Made by a program: the position numbers and the translations under genes. Below, piece by piece: positions 15,382-24,316 of a DNA stretch of 38,466 nucleotides. The notes under the pieces were generated by a model. The model searched no databases. It saw only the letters and a list, made by a program, of their open reading frames with translations, and was not told the DNA's origin. Numbering within the stretch: position 1 is the first letter of the stretch; the number at the start of each line of letters is the position of its first letter. The DNA comes from Alcaligenaceae bacterium (GTDB lineage Bacteria; Pseudomonadota; Gammaproteobacteria; Burkholderiales; Burkholderiaceae_B), in assembly GCA_947380655.1 (NCBI GenBank), contig CANCRX010000027.1, positions 1 through 38,466 of the forward strand, read 5' to 3'.

Positions 15382-15708
15382 AACGAACCGAACTTGGCTA
15401 TTTCAAAAAAGATAGCGACAAATGATGGCTTGTTTTTTGTCGCAGTTGAAAATACTGACATCGTCGGTACGATTATGGCGGGCTACGATGGGCATCGTGG
15501 TTGGTTGTATTCAGTCGCAGTAGATCCAAAAAAACGACTCAGTGGTTTGGGTGGCTCACTCGTTCAACACGCTGAAAAAGCACTTGCTGATTTGGGTTGT
15601 ATGAAAATCAACCTCCAGCTACTTGCTACGAATGAAGCAACTGCGGCTTTCTACAAGTCTATTGGCTACTCAGTTGAGCCTCGCTTGAGTATGGGAAAAG
15701 TGTTGTAA
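15292..15708 (+). CDS. GNAT-family N-acetyltransferase
   Basis: This 138-residue single-domain GNAT protein has the acetyl-CoA loop in WLYSVAVDPKKRLSGLGGSL (about residues 74-93; the R/QxxGxG/A motif appears as RLSGLG), followed by the amphipathic helix HAEKALADLG. The C-terminal ATNEATAAFYKSIGY is the conserved motif B. It resembles the YpeA/RimI-like small acetyltransferases. It stands alone after the toxin-antitoxin island, without a ribbon-helix-helix partner, so it is unlikely to be a GNAT toxin. The substrate is unknown. Confidence 0.88.
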   Translation: MPTIRQYNDTTDRIQVVELWKNVFGYETAHNEPNLAISKKIATNDGLFFVAVENTDIVGTIMAGYDGHRGWLYSVAVDPKKRLSGLGGSLVQHAEKALADLGCMKINLQLLATNEATAAFYKSIGYSVEPRLSMGKVL

Positions 15709-15781
15709 GAGACTGTGTGTGTTAGCGCCAACCATACTAGTGCTTTACATTGAATATATATACGTACACTCCTAAGTTTCT

Positions 15782-17059
15782 ATGATTACTCATAAGTTAG
15801 TAAATTGGTTTCTAGTTTTGGCTTCAGTCGCAATTCTGACAGGATGCGGAAAGCTAACCCGTAACCATGGAGTTCCGCCTCAACTCCATGGGCAAGAACA
15901 GGTTAGCAGTATTCCTGGAGTTCGCTATCAGGCCTTATCGAAGGTGGGTATCGAAAAAATCCTCAGCGATATCAAATCGACGATTGATACAAATAAGTTA
16001 TCACCCAAATCCGATCAAGCCAACTATCTTTCGATTTCAGGAGGTGGTGATAATGGGGCATTTGGCGCCGGGTTACTAACCGGCTGGACAGCACATGGTG
16101 ATCGCCCAAAATTTGATCTCGTTACTGGCGTTAGCACAGGGGCACTTATAGCCCCTTTCGCATATCTTGGATCAACCTATGATCCTGTATTAAAGACTGT
16201 CTACACAGAAACTAATCCAAGCGATATTTATCTAGAGCGAGGCTTCATAGGCGCCCTCTTCGGCGAGGCTATGGGCGATACGACTCCCCTTTATGAACTT
16301 ATCACCAAATATATTGATGCAGATTTATTACAAAAGATTGGTGCTGAATATAGTTTGATGAATCGATGGCTTTTAGTAGCAACAACCAATCTGGATACAG
16401 GGACGCCGGTCATTTGGAATATGGGGAAACTTGCTCAAATTGGAACGCCTGACGCATTGATTCTTTTTAGGAAAATACTGCTCGCATCTGCAGCAATACC
16501 GGGCGCATTCCCCCCGGTAATGATTGATGTTGAAGCTGATGGTAAAAAATTTCAGGAAATGCATGTGGATGGAGGCGCAACAATGAGCGTATTTCTATAC
16601 CCCTCCGCGTTAGGTGCAGCGGCACGAGAACAAAAAGTTGGCGCAACCTCGAAGAACCGAAAGGCCTACATCATCAGAAATTCACGAATTGACGCCGACT
16701 GGAGAGAGATTGATCGTGACACGCTGAGCATTATGGGGAGAGCCATTTCCCAATTGATTCAATCACAAGGATATGGCGATTTATATCGAATTTATCAAAC
16801 AACCCAGCGTGACCATGTCGAATTCAACCTAGCTTATATCGGTGCAGATTTTAACTTTTATCATAAACGTGAATTTGATCGCCCATATATGAATGCTCTA
16901 TATAAGTACGGCTATCAACTAGGTAAAGCCGGCTATCCTTGGGCACATACCCCGCCAGGCTATAACACTCCCATCGACGAAGAAACGCGCCACCAAAGCC
17001 AACGAAATCTAGATGCACTCCAAAGGATGAATCCAGGGAATATTAATCCTGCGCAATAA
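15782..17059 (+). CDS. Patatin-like phospholipase, predicted lipoprotein
   Basis: This 425-residue protein has a lipoprotein signal with Cys22 in ILTGC, followed by a patatin domain. The oxyanion loop is SISGGGDNGAFGAGL (residues 85-99), the nucleophile is Ser118 in GVSTG, and the catalytic Asp is Asp263 in HVDGGA, so the Ser-Asp dyad is intact. Patatin-like enzymes hydrolyse acyl esters of phospholipids or other lipids; as a lipoprotein it likely works on or near the outer membrane. It lies 73 bases after the GNAT gene and is more AT-rich than the flanking core genes, in keeping with an accessory origin. Confidence 0.9.
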   Translation: MITHKLVNWFLVLASVAILTGCGKLTRNHGVPPQLHGQEQVSSIPGVRYQALSKVGIEKILSDIKSTIDTNKLSPKSDQANYLSISGGGDNGAFGAGLLTGWTAHGDRPKFDLVTGVSTGALIAPFAYLGSTYDPVLKTVYTETNPSDIYLERGFIGALFGEAMGDTTPLYELITKYIDADLLQKIGAEYSLMNRWLLVATTNLDTGTPVIWNMGKLAQIGTPDALILFRKILLASAAIPGAFPPVMIDVEADGKKFQEMHVDGGATMSVFLYPSALGAAAREQKVGATSKNRKAYIIRNSRIDADWREIDRDTLSIMGRAISQLIQSQGYGDLYRIYQTTQRDHVEFNLAYIGADFNFYHKREFDRPYMNALYKYGYQLGKAGYPWAHTPPGYNTPIDEETRHQSQRNLDALQRMNPGNINPAQ

Positions 17060-17240
17060 TAGCGATCACCCAAGGATTCAGTAGAAGTAATTAACTAAGG
17101 TCGTTTGGGTAACTGCAAGAAAAAGTCTGATGGTAATTACTATTTAGGTTATTCCTTGAAGTTCTCTGAGCACTACTGACAGTAACCTGTAAGTCCTTTG
17201 CCTTCTTTGCCGAAGTTGATGATGCTGTTTGAGATTATTA

Positions 17241-17342
17241 ATGGAGGTAATGGAGGCAAACAGGCTAGTTTCATAAACTATTTTTATATTGATTCCTATA
17301 GAGAGTTTATGGAAATAGGTATAAATGCTCCATTACCTCCAT
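17241..17342. repeat. Nested inverted repeat (15-bp outer, 8-bp inner arms)
   Basis: ATGGAGGTAATGGAG (17241-17255) is perfectly repeated inverted at 17328-17342. Inside the loop, CATAAACT (17272-17279) and AGTTTATG (17304-17311) form a second perfect pair. The two stems could stack into one long interrupted hairpin in RNA or a cruciform in DNA. Confidence 0.7.
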
Positions 17343-17543
17343 CATCGACTCCTGCAAAAGCCAGTCAGGCAAAACTCCTGCCAGAAAAAATTTCAAATTT
17401 CTTGAAAAATCACCTGCGACTGAAGTTACCGAAAACTGATTTTCGTGTGGGGATGAAAGTTTCTATGTAGAACACCCATGAAGATCATGCCTAGATGACC
17501 ATGCTTGGAGGTTTTCATGCAGTTTTCTTGAAGATGATTGGAA

Positions 17544-17612
17544 AACTACTGGCAGGTAGTTCTTGCAGATTTCTCAGAGGATTTCTGCGAAGCTTTCAGA
17601 ATTGCTCTGAAA
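17544..17612. repeat. Three consecutive short hairpins
   Basis: AACTAC/GTAGTT (17544-17561), GCAGA/TCTGC (17565-17588) and TTTCAGA/TCTGAAA (17594-17612) follow one another with only a few bases between them. No T-run follows on the plus strand, so a simple terminator is not supported. Confidence 0.5.
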
Positions 17613-17770
17613 ATATTATACGTAGATGAACTTTGTGATTGCCATGCCAAACTTTCCGGGTACATTGTGGGAACCATCGTGGTATTTTGATATTGTTATC
17701 ACGTAAACCACTGAACTTCAAGGGATACTGGCGGCAGAGGGACTTTACTGGATGTCTTAAAATTCGGGAC

Positions 17771-17861
17771 TGGCGGACAGAGGGGGATTCGAACCCCCGA
17801 TACGCTATGAACGTATACACGCTTTCCAGGCGTGCGCCTTCAACCGCTCGGCCACCTGTCC
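17771..17861 (-). tRNA. tRNA-Ser (anticodon GGA)
   Basis: The 91-base gene begins GGACAGGTGGCCGAG and ends with the T-arm GGGGGTTCGAATCCCCC, acceptor strand CTGTCC, discriminator G and an encoded CCA. The anticodon stem-loop CACGC-CTGGAAA-GCGTG gives anticodon GGA, reading UCC/UCU serine codons. The long variable arm is typical of a class II tRNA (Ser). Confidence 0.97.
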
Positions 17862-17955
17862 GTTGCATTTGTTACGGTAAACAGTCAAAAGCCTGAATTA
17901 CCTGTAAAAATGACAGCCTTCCATTCTAGCAGACTCTGGCTCCGTGCGAAAACCG

Positions 17956-18915
17956 TCATTCAGCGGAGATTTTCAGGTCGCGAATCAGTTTCGTGTACTT
18001 AGCCGTATCCTGTCTTAAAGTTTTAGCAAAACTTTCAGGCGTAGATGTCACCACCTCCACCCCAATTGCAGACATTTTCTCGCGTACTTCAGGCAAAGTG
18101 ACAATCTTATTTATTTCAGCATTCAATCGATCAGTAATATCCTGAGGCAAACCTTTCGGACCAAAAGCGCCGTACCAGACCGCCAACTCGTAGCCCGGCA
18201 ACGTCTCAGCAACCGTTGGAGTATCGGGCAACTGAGGTGAGCGCGCACTCTCCGTCACGGCCAGTAATTTTAATTTGCCCGATTTCACGTGCGGTAAAGT
18301 CTGCGTGCCAGCACCGAATAACACCTGCGTCTGGCCTGACACGGTATCAAGGACAGCCGGCGCTCCGCCCTTGTAAGGAATGTGCGTCATTTGTACACCA
18401 CCGGCTAACTCGAACAAAACGGCACTGATGTGATTGGTCGAGCCGGCACCTGCGGTCGCAAAATTTAATTTACCTGGATTTGCTTTCGCATAGGCAATTA
18501 ACTCGGCGACATTATTGACGGGTAATGCAGGGTTAATCACCAGCGTGTTCGTTACAAACGCGACGAGTGAAATTGGCGTGAAATCATCTACAGACTCAAA
18601 AGGCATCTGTGCGAATAAAGCTGGATTCATCGCATGGGTGCTCATGGATCCAACTAGTAGTGTGTAGCCGTCAGGCTTGGCCTTGGCCACGATGTTTGAT
18701 CCAATATTGCCCGAAGCACCAGCCTTGTTATCCACGATGACGGTCTGACCAAGTGAGCGCGACAGATGATCGGCAAGCAAACGCGCGAGAATGTCGGTCG
18801 AACCACCTGGTGCCCAAGGCACAATCAGCGTAATGGTTCGTTCTGGCCAGGCGGCATGGCTCGACCCAATACCTGCTATCGCGACAAACAGAGTGAAGAG
18901 AATTTTTTTCAACAT
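17956..18915 (-). CDS. Bug/TctC-family periplasmic solute-binding receptor
   Basis: This second Bug receptor (319 residues) has a signal peptide ending in SSHA-A, then WPERTITLIVPWAPGGSTDILARL, LGQTVIVDNKAGASGNIG, DGYTLLVGS and HIPYKGGAPAVLD. Its start lies only two bases after the stop of the gamma-glutamyltransferase homologue, so the two are co-transcribed and probably coupled. It may bind the substrate or product of that enzyme, but no TctAB transporter is present nearby. It is only distantly similar to the Bug protein at 3585-4544. Confidence 0.92.
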   Translation of the reverse strand: MLKKILFTLFVAIAGIGSSHAAWPERTITLIVPWAPGGSTDILARLLADHLSRSLGQTVIVDNKAGASGNIGSNIVAKAKPDGYTLLVGSMSTHAMNPALFAQMPFESVDDFTPISLVAFVTNTLVINPALPVNNVAELIAYAKANPGKLNFATAGAGSTNHISAVLFELAGGVQMTHIPYKGGAPAVLDTVSGQTQVLFGAGTQTLPHVKSGKLKLLAVTESARSPQLPDTPTVAETLPGYELAVWYGAFGPKGLPQDITDRLNAEINKIVTLPEVREKMSAIGVEVVTSTPESFAKTLRQDTAKYTKLIRDLKISAE

Positions 18916-18917
18916 AA

Positions 18918-20786
18918 TTAACGTCCTACTGCGTAGCCTTGCATGCCGCGAGGATTCGCAGCAGCTCTGAGTAACAATGCTCCATTCAAACCTGGTTCAC
19001 GTGAGCAGGCGGACAATCTACCCTCTGACCACTCCGCACCGACTTTGACCTCATGTCCGGCTTGGCGCAAGGCCTCGACCGTTGCTTCTGGAAAACGAGA
19101 CTCCATCGTGATCTGGTTGTAACGCAATGTCCGTGGCCAAAATGAAATTGGAAAATGATCAATGTGCCAGGCCGGATATTCAATCGCCTCTTGCAGGTTC
19201 ATCCCGTACAACGCGTGGCGCAAAAAGAATTCGCAACTCCACTGATCCTGCTGGTCACCACCTGGTGTACCAAACACCATATACGGCAGGCCATCACGCA
19301 ACACCATTGAGGGTGACAACGTGGTGCTTGGACGTTTGCCAGGTTGTAGTTGCCCAGGCACGCCTTCATCAAACCACACCATCTGTAGGCGCGTGCCTAA
19401 GGAGAAACCGAGAGATGGAATTGCAGGGCTTGAGGACAGCCAACCGCCTGAGGGCGTTGCTGAAACCATATTGCCGTCGGAATCAATCACGTCAATATGA
19501 CAGGTATCACCAATGAACACTTCTTTTTTAGCCCACTCACTGACAGGTGGAAGCGAGGCAAAGGTCGGCTCACCCACGCCAAAGCGTGTATCAGAAATTT
19601 TTAAGGTACGGGCGGGTGCTTCAAGATCAGGGAGCTTAACGGGACGACCGCCAGGGGTACCGGGATCGAGCAGCTTTGCGCTCAGCTCACCAATTCGGTC
19701 AAAGCGAGCGCGACCATACGCATCGGAAATTAAGTCTGCCATCGGAACCTCTGAAAAAAGAGGGTCTGCATACCAGGCCATCCGGTCTGCCATGGCGAGC
19801 TTGGTCGCCTCAGCAACGGTATGAACGAATTGAAACGAATCAGGTGCAAATTTTTCCAAGCCTGCGTGCTTGAGAATAGAAAGTTGCTGCAACATGACCG
19901 GGCCTTGGGACCAGGGGCCGCATTTGGCAACCGTGTAGCGTCCGAACTCAACGGTATAGGGTTCATCGTAAGTCGCTTGCCACTTAGCCAGATCGGCATA
20001 GCGCAATAGGCCGGTATTGCGCTGACCCGTCGTGTCACGCACGGCCTCATTGGTATAAAACCGATCGATTTCTTTCGCGATAAATCCACGATAGAAAACA
20101 TCAAGCGCGGCATCGATCGTACGAACGCGATCACCAGCTCCAGTGACAGCGGCCTCTTCGAGCAAGCGGGTATATGTCTTCGCGATCGCAGGGCACTGAA
20201 ATAATTTACCGGGCTCGGGCACCTGGCCATCAGGTAACCACACCTCAGCCGAACCCTTCCACTCGCTGACAAACAAACTTTGCACAGCCAGGATAGCCTG
20301 CACCGTACGCGGCAGCATCACAAAACCATCGCGGGCATAGCCGATCGCAGGCGCCATCACTTCGGCAAGTGTCATCGTGCCGTAATCACGCAGCATCGTG
20401 AGCCATGCACCAAAGGCACCAGGTACCGTTGCGGGAAGCAGGCCGATACCTGGTACGAGCTCCATACCGCGTTCTTTGAAATATTCACTGGTCGCAAGCT
20501 CAGGTGCGGGACCTTGTCCGCAGATGACTCGCATGCGCTGCTCTTTTTCAGACCAGAGCATGATGGGAACCTCACCCCCGGGACCATTTAAATGCGGCTC
20601 AACAATCTGCAAGACAAAACCGCCAGCGACGGCGGCATCAAAGGCATTACCGCCCTTTTCGAGAATACCCATGGCGGTTTGAGAAGCAAGCCAATGCGTC
20701 GAGGCCACTACACCAAAGGTACCGACTATTTCGGGACGCGTGGTGAAGGCTGTGTCTTTTGCTGCGGATTTGTTTGCGGTGGTCAT
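18918..20786 (-). CDS. Gamma-glutamyltransferase family protein
   Basis: This 622-residue N-terminal nucleophile hydrolase of the GGT family shows GGNAFDAAVAGGFVLQIVEPHLNGPGGE near the N terminus. The autoprocessing site is GDTCHIDVIDSDGNMVS; Thr428 in TCH aligns with the TTH nucleophile of E. coli GGT, so self-cleavage into two subunits is likely. Later PSTTLSPSMVLRDG and GTPGGDQQDQW form the substrate pocket. No signal peptide is seen, so unlike secreted GGT it should be cytoplasmic, as with many acylase-like relatives. A TTG two codons upstream of the ATG is an alternative start. It is paired with a Bug receptor. The substrate may be a gamma-glutamyl or other amide compound. Confidence 0.9.
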   Translation of the reverse strand: MTTANKSAAKDTAFTTRPEIVGTFGVVASTHWLASQTAMGILEKGGNAFDAAVAGGFVLQIVEPHLNGPGGEVPIMLWSEKEQRMRVICGQGPAPELATSEYFKERGMELVPGIGLLPATVPGAFGAWLTMLRDYGTMTLAEVMAPAIGYARDGFVMLPRTVQAILAVQSLFVSEWKGSAEVWLPDGQVPEPGKLFQCPAIAKTYTRLLEEAAVTGAGDRVRTIDAALDVFYRGFIAKEIDRFYTNEAVRDTTGQRNTGLLRYADLAKWQATYDEPYTVEFGRYTVAKCGPWSQGPVMLQQLSILKHAGLEKFAPDSFQFVHTVAEATKLAMADRMAWYADPLFSEVPMADLISDAYGRARFDRIGELSAKLLDPGTPGGRPVKLPDLEAPARTLKISDTRFGVGEPTFASLPPVSEWAKKEVFIGDTCHIDVIDSDGNMVSATPSGGWLSSSPAIPSLGFSLGTRLQMVWFDEGVPGQLQPGKRPSTTLSPSMVLRDGLPYMVFGTPGGDQQDQWSCEFFLRHALYGMNLQEAIEYPAWHIDHFPISFWPRTLRYNQITMESRFPEATVEALRQAGHEVKVGAEWSEGRLSACSREPGLNGALLLRAAANPRGMQGYAVGR

Positions 20787-20819
20787 TTTCAAGGAAGATC
20801 AGTGCTTTTGAAAGATTGC

Positions 20820-21896
20820 TTAATCATACGTTGAAGATGACTCAAATGGTGCTGTTTGCTCGCGCCAGCATTTCAATTCAAAGGGATCATAAGTCACCAA
20901 AGTATTTTTAACCGCAACATATTGTTTACATGAACGGATATAAGCCCAAACATAAACATCTCTGAGCAACTCAACACGATTTAATTCATAGACGCCTAAC
21001 AAGCCCTCAATGTAAGTTTTTTCTGGCACATCAACAAAAGAGAGTGGGCATAAGTTGTGCTTGATCAATGGAATATTCGCAGCAAGTCGTGACAGACGTT
21101 TATTGACATCGCCAAAGGCTTGGAGATAAGACAAATGGACCATTAAAAAGAATGACTGCTCAAAGGGATCAACGATCGCGAGAGCCGTTTTTAGTACTTG
21201 TTCTAATAATTCTTCAAGTACGAATTTCATGGATTGCGGAGCATATAGGCTGCCATGAATTGCCACATCAAAGGACCTCACGATGCCACTTTGAGCGGGA
21301 CTTTGCAAAAGCATTTCTGATAGCAATGAGTGAAGATCAATGATTGTTTTTTTATTGAGCCCAATATCCTGATCGCTATAAACAAGGTACTCAATCGCTT
21401 CTTTATGATTCAAAATCATCTGCGTTTCTGAGTGATGTTTGCCTTCTGCAGCCTGACCATACTCAATGAGTTTTCCAGTATCCAGACGGCTGTAGGTATT
21501 GCCTTCTAGTTGAGAGGAAGCCCATGACAAATCGATCAATAAACGATTAAAAATATCTTTTGCAAATGTGCCTGCCGGACGTCTTTCCTCTGAAGTGCAA
21601 CCTAGGTAGTGCAATTGCTCACGGGCAGACGCAGGAAGATAGTAGGTGTGATTAGGAAAATAATTTTTAAGAAAAGACTTTTCGTAGCTAACGTGTTTAC
21701 GCAGGTACAGAGGCTGGTTGACGTAGTCTTGAATGTCTTGGCCATCTTTAGACAAGTCAATTTTTAGTTGATAGGCGTAAGTCTTTTCAGAACTATCCTC
21801 TCGCGCGAAAAGAGTGGTTGCGTTGAAGGGAGTCTGAAAAATTAAACGACGCAGACTTTTCTGATCCACGTCGCTAAGTACCAATGGCTGCTGCAT
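20820..21896 (-). CDS. Fic-family protein with a non-canonical active-site motif
   Basis: This 358-residue Fic-domain protein has an inhibitory helix, SSQLEGN (residues 127-133, an S/TxxxEG/N motif), upstream of the Fic core, so it has an auto-inhibited layout. The Fic motif reads QAFGDVNKRLSR (259-270): Phe, Asp, Asn and both Arg are present, but the catalytic His of HPFxDGNGRxxR is replaced by Gln259. The next His, His254, is five residues upstream. Related sequences with DVNKR are known in many bacteria. Fic enzymes usually AMPylate proteins; without the His the activity may be altered or lost. The C-terminal part is an extra domain of unknown role. No antitoxin gene adjoins it. Confidence 0.85.
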   Translation of the reverse strand: MQQPLVLSDVDQKSLRRLIFQTPFNATTLFAREDSSEKTYAYQLKIDLSKDGQDIQDYVNQPLYLRKHVSYEKSFLKNYFPNHTYYLPASAREQLHYLGCTSEERRPAGTFAKDIFNRLLIDLSWASSQLEGNTYSRLDTGKLIEYGQAAEGKHHSETQMILNHKEAIEYLVYSDQDIGLNKKTIIDLHSLLSEMLLQSPAQSGIVRSFDVAIHGSLYAPQSMKFVLEELLEQVLKTALAIVDPFEQSFFLMVHLSYLQAFGDVNKRLSRLAANIPLIKHNLCPLSFVDVPEKTYIEGLLGVYELNRVELLRDVYVWAYIRSCKQYVAVKNTLVTYDPFELKCWREQTAPFESSSTYD

Positions 21897-22017
21897 AAAT
21901 GCACCTGTATAAAAATCACAGTTGCATTATCTGGCGCTACCAATGAGAGTTAAACTGAATTTACAAATCATTACGTTTTGCAGGCTATGACAAAAAATCA
22001 TGCCGCGGTTGTAATGA

Positions 22018-22632
22018 TTATTTTGTCTGAACACTCATCATGCGTTGCACATAGCGTGCAATCGTATCGATCTCTAAATTCACACGCTGAGCAACTTTCA
22101 GATGTTTAAGCGTCGTGACAGAAATCGTATGCGGAATCAAGTTGATGCTGAATTGCGTTCCACCCGTCACATCATCGACTCGATTAACAGTCAGACTCAC
22201 ACCATTCACGGTGATTGAGCCTTTATAGGCGAGGAATGGAGCCAGCGAGGACGGTGCCTGAATAACAAGCTCCCACGATTCGCCAACAGGCTCGAATTTC
22301 ACCACCTCGCCCAGGCCGTCCACGTGTCCGGACACAATATGCCCACCGAGTTGATCACCAACGCGCAGGGCTTTTTCGAGATTAACCTCACCCTCAAAGT
22401 CCAAGCCCATCGTCAGGCGCAAACTTTCACGGGAAACATCAACCGCAAAGCCCTCAGCAGATTTAGCTACGACGGTCATGCAGGCACCCTGAATCGCGAT
22501 CGAGTCACCGAGACCCACATCGCTCAGGTCCAGACCGCCCGCATGGATCTGTAAATGCACACCGGCATCCGCATTACCCAGAGACTCTATTTTTTCAATT
22601 CGGCCGACAGCCGCGACGATACCGGTAAACAT
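22018..22632 (-). CDS. ribE: Riboflavin synthase alpha subunit
   Basis: This 204-residue enzyme dismutates two 6,7-dimethyl-8-ribityllumazine molecules to riboflavin. It starts MFTGIVAAVGRIE, the family's invariant opening, and shows the two internal lumazine-binding repeats: GDSIAIQGACMTV with LGGHIVSGHVDG, and YKGSITVNGVSLTVN with FSINLIPHT. Length is normal. It follows ribD after 29 bases in the glyA-nrdR-ribD-ribE order usual in betaproteobacteria. No FMN riboswitch is visible upstream. Confidence 0.97.
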   Translation of the reverse strand: MFTGIVAAVGRIEKIESLGNADAGVHLQIHAGGLDLSDVGLGDSIAIQGACMTVVAKSAEGFAVDVSRESLRLTMGLDFEGEVNLEKALRVGDQLGGHIVSGHVDGLGEVVKFEPVGESWELVIQAPSSLAPFLAYKGSITVNGVSLTVNRVDDVTGGTQFSINLIPHTISVTTLKHLKVAQRVNLEIDTIARYVQRMMSVQTK

Positions 22633-22661
22633 GGTGGCTTATCCTTGTTGCGCCGTGTGCA

Positions 22662-23846
22662 TTACGGCAAATGGATACTTTTCATCAATGCCCGCCAGTG
22701 ATCTGTGACACGCAGTCGCAACCGCATGTCCGCACCAAACTGTTTGACATCAATGAATTCAAATTTATGTGCGTCCTCGAGATGGGTCAACACAGGCACT
22801 TGTGCAATGCCCTTACCCTCACCGAGTAGCATCGGTGCCATATAAACAATCAGCTCATCCACACAGTCCGCAGCAAGCAGTGCACCATTCAAACCAAAGC
22901 CTGCTTCAACGTGCACTTCGTTTGTTCCATGCTCAGCGAGCCAATGCATCATCGCCTGCATGTCAACACGCGGACGGGGTCGTTCAACGGTAGGCTCACC
23001 TTCTGGTACCCGCACAACCTGCACATTGCGTGCGCTCAGCCGCGCAGCCTTATCAAGGCGCTCTGTAGCGGTGAAAATAATGACTTCATTACCGTCGAAC
23101 ATCGCTGCGTCTTCAGCGATCTCAAACCCGGGATCAATGACTGCGCGACGTGGCTGACGCGGGGTCGGCACGTGTCGCACCGTTAATTTTGGATTGTCCG
23201 TGCGTACAGTACCGATCCCTGTCAGTACAACACAGCTGCGTGCGCGCCAGTGGTGACCGTCTGTGCGTGCCTGCGGACCCGTGATCCACTGTGACACGCC
23301 ATTGGTCAGTGCTGTCCGACCATCAAGCGAGCTCGCGACTTTCATCCAGACGTAGGGTACGCCGCGAGTCATTCGAGAAACAAAACCCGGATTAATGAGG
23401 AGCGCCTGATCTGCACAGACACCTACCGCAACCTCAATACCGGCTGCGCGTAACGCACGCATGCCTCGACCTGCAACACTCGGGTTGGGATCGAAATGCG
23501 CAAACACAACGCGATCAGGCTTTGCTGCGATCAAGGCATCCACACAGGGCGGTGTACGGCCATGATGGCTGCAAGGCTCAAGGGTGATGTAAACAGTCGC
23601 GCCTGTCGCATCGAAGCCGCGCGCCCTCATGTCTTGCAAGGCCATGACCTCAGCATGATAGCTGCCGACGGCCTGGGTCGCACCTTGACCGAGTATTTGC
23701 GAACCACGCACAATCACACAACCCACCCGTGGATTGGGCGAAGGCACATAGAGGGCGCCCTCAGCCAGCGCCAAAGCCTGACGCATGAAAAACACATCCT
23801 GATCAGGATTGTGCAGGTCTAATTTTTTAGATTCAAACTGTGTCAC
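22662..23846 (-). CDS. ribD: Bifunctional riboflavin biosynthesis deaminase/reductase
   Basis: This 394-residue fusion carries an N-terminal cytidine-deaminase-like domain and a C-terminal reductase domain. The zinc site is SYHAEVMAL (HAE) with EPCSHHGRTPPC (PCxxxxxxPPC); VPSPNPRVGCVIV precedes it. The reductase half has SSLDGRTAL and SQWITGPQARTDGHHWRA, then HVEAGFGLNGALL. It catalyses deamination and side-chain reduction of the GTP-derived pyrimidine. The start is GTG at 23846, overlapping the nrdR stop as GTGA. An ATG 20 codons downstream is possible but would cut the first helix. Confidence 0.96.
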   Translation of the reverse strand: MTQFESKKLDLHNPDQDVFFMRQALALAEGALYVPSPNPRVGCVIVRGSQILGQGATQAVGSYHAEVMALQDMRARGFDATGATVYITLEPCSHHGRTPPCVDALIAAKPDRVVFAHFDPNPSVAGRGMRALRAAGIEVAVGVCADQALLINPGFVSRMTRGVPYVWMKVASSLDGRTALTNGVSQWITGPQARTDGHHWRARSCVVLTGIGTVRTDNPKLTVRHVPTPRQPRRAVIDPGFEIAEDAAMFDGNEVIIFTATERLDKAARLSARNVQVVRVPEGEPTVERPRPRVDMQAMMHWLAEHGTNEVHVEAGFGLNGALLAADCVDELIVYMAPMLLGEGKGIAQVPVLTHLEDAHKFEFIDVKQFGADMRLRLRVTDHWRALMKSIHLP

Positions 23847-24313
23847 GATTTACGTCGCAATGGTGGACCCTGCATTTCGCGAATGGCATCCACAAATTCG
23901 CCAATATCTTCAAAGCTTTTGTAGACCGACGCAAAACGGACGTATGCGACCTTGTCCAGTTTTTTAAGTTCATCCATCACCAGTGCACCGAGCATCTCGG
24001 TTGAGACCTCGCGTTGACCGCTGGTAAGGAGATTTTCTTCGATACGCATGACCACTGCATCAAGTGCTTCCGTACTAACAGGCCGCTTACGCAACGCGAG
24101 CGATAAGCTCGCGCGTAATTTCGAAGGGTCATACTCATGGCGACTAGCATTACGCTTGACGACGGTGGGCATTGCCAACTCTGCGCGTTCATAAGTTGTA
24201 AAGCGCCGGTCGCAGGCGCCGCAACGGCGCCGACGTCGGATAAAGTCACCTTCGTCAGCCCCGCGCGAATCAACGACTTGGGTGTCGGGATGCCCGCAAA
24301 AGGGACACTTCAT
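23843..24313 (-). CDS. nrdR: Transcriptional repressor NrdR
   Basis: This 156-residue regulator of ribonucleotide reductase genes has an N-terminal zinc ribbon (CPFCGHPDTQVVDSR ... CGACDRRFTTYE, residues 3-42) and an ATP-cone domain beginning PTVVKRNASRHEYD, which senses ATP/dATP. Length and motifs are standard. It lies four bases after glyA and overlaps ribD, so it is part of the glyA-nrdR-ribD-ribE operon. Confidence 0.97.
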   Translation of the reverse strand: MKCPFCGHPDTQVVDSRGADEGDFIRRRRRCGACDRRFTTYERAELAMPTVVKRNASRHEYDPSKLRASLSLALRKRPVSTEALDAVVMRIEENLLTSGQREVSTEMLGALVMDELKKLDKVAYVRFASVYKSFEDIGEFVDAIREMQGPPLRRKS

Positions 24314-24316
24314 GAA

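Larger units (their letters stand above)
17060..17770. other. Gene-free, AT-rich, inverted-repeat-rich stretch
   Basis: About 710 bases with no convincing gene. A 90-codon frame at 17198-17470 has no ribosome binding site and low-complexity content. The stretch holds a nested inverted repeat (17241-17342) and a run of three short hairpins (17544-17612), and it ends at the tRNA-Ser gene. A structured RNA or the debris of an insertion at the tRNA are both possible. Confidence 0.5.

Noticed and set aside
15292..15708. GNAT toxin of a TacT/AtaT-type system
   Set aside because: There is no ribbon-helix-helix antitoxin gene next to it, and it looks like an ordinary small acetyltransferase.
17198..17470. 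A 90-codon frame in the gap before tRNA-Ser
   Set aside because: No ribosome binding site, low-complexity content, and it overlaps a perfect nested inverted repeat; chance is more likely.
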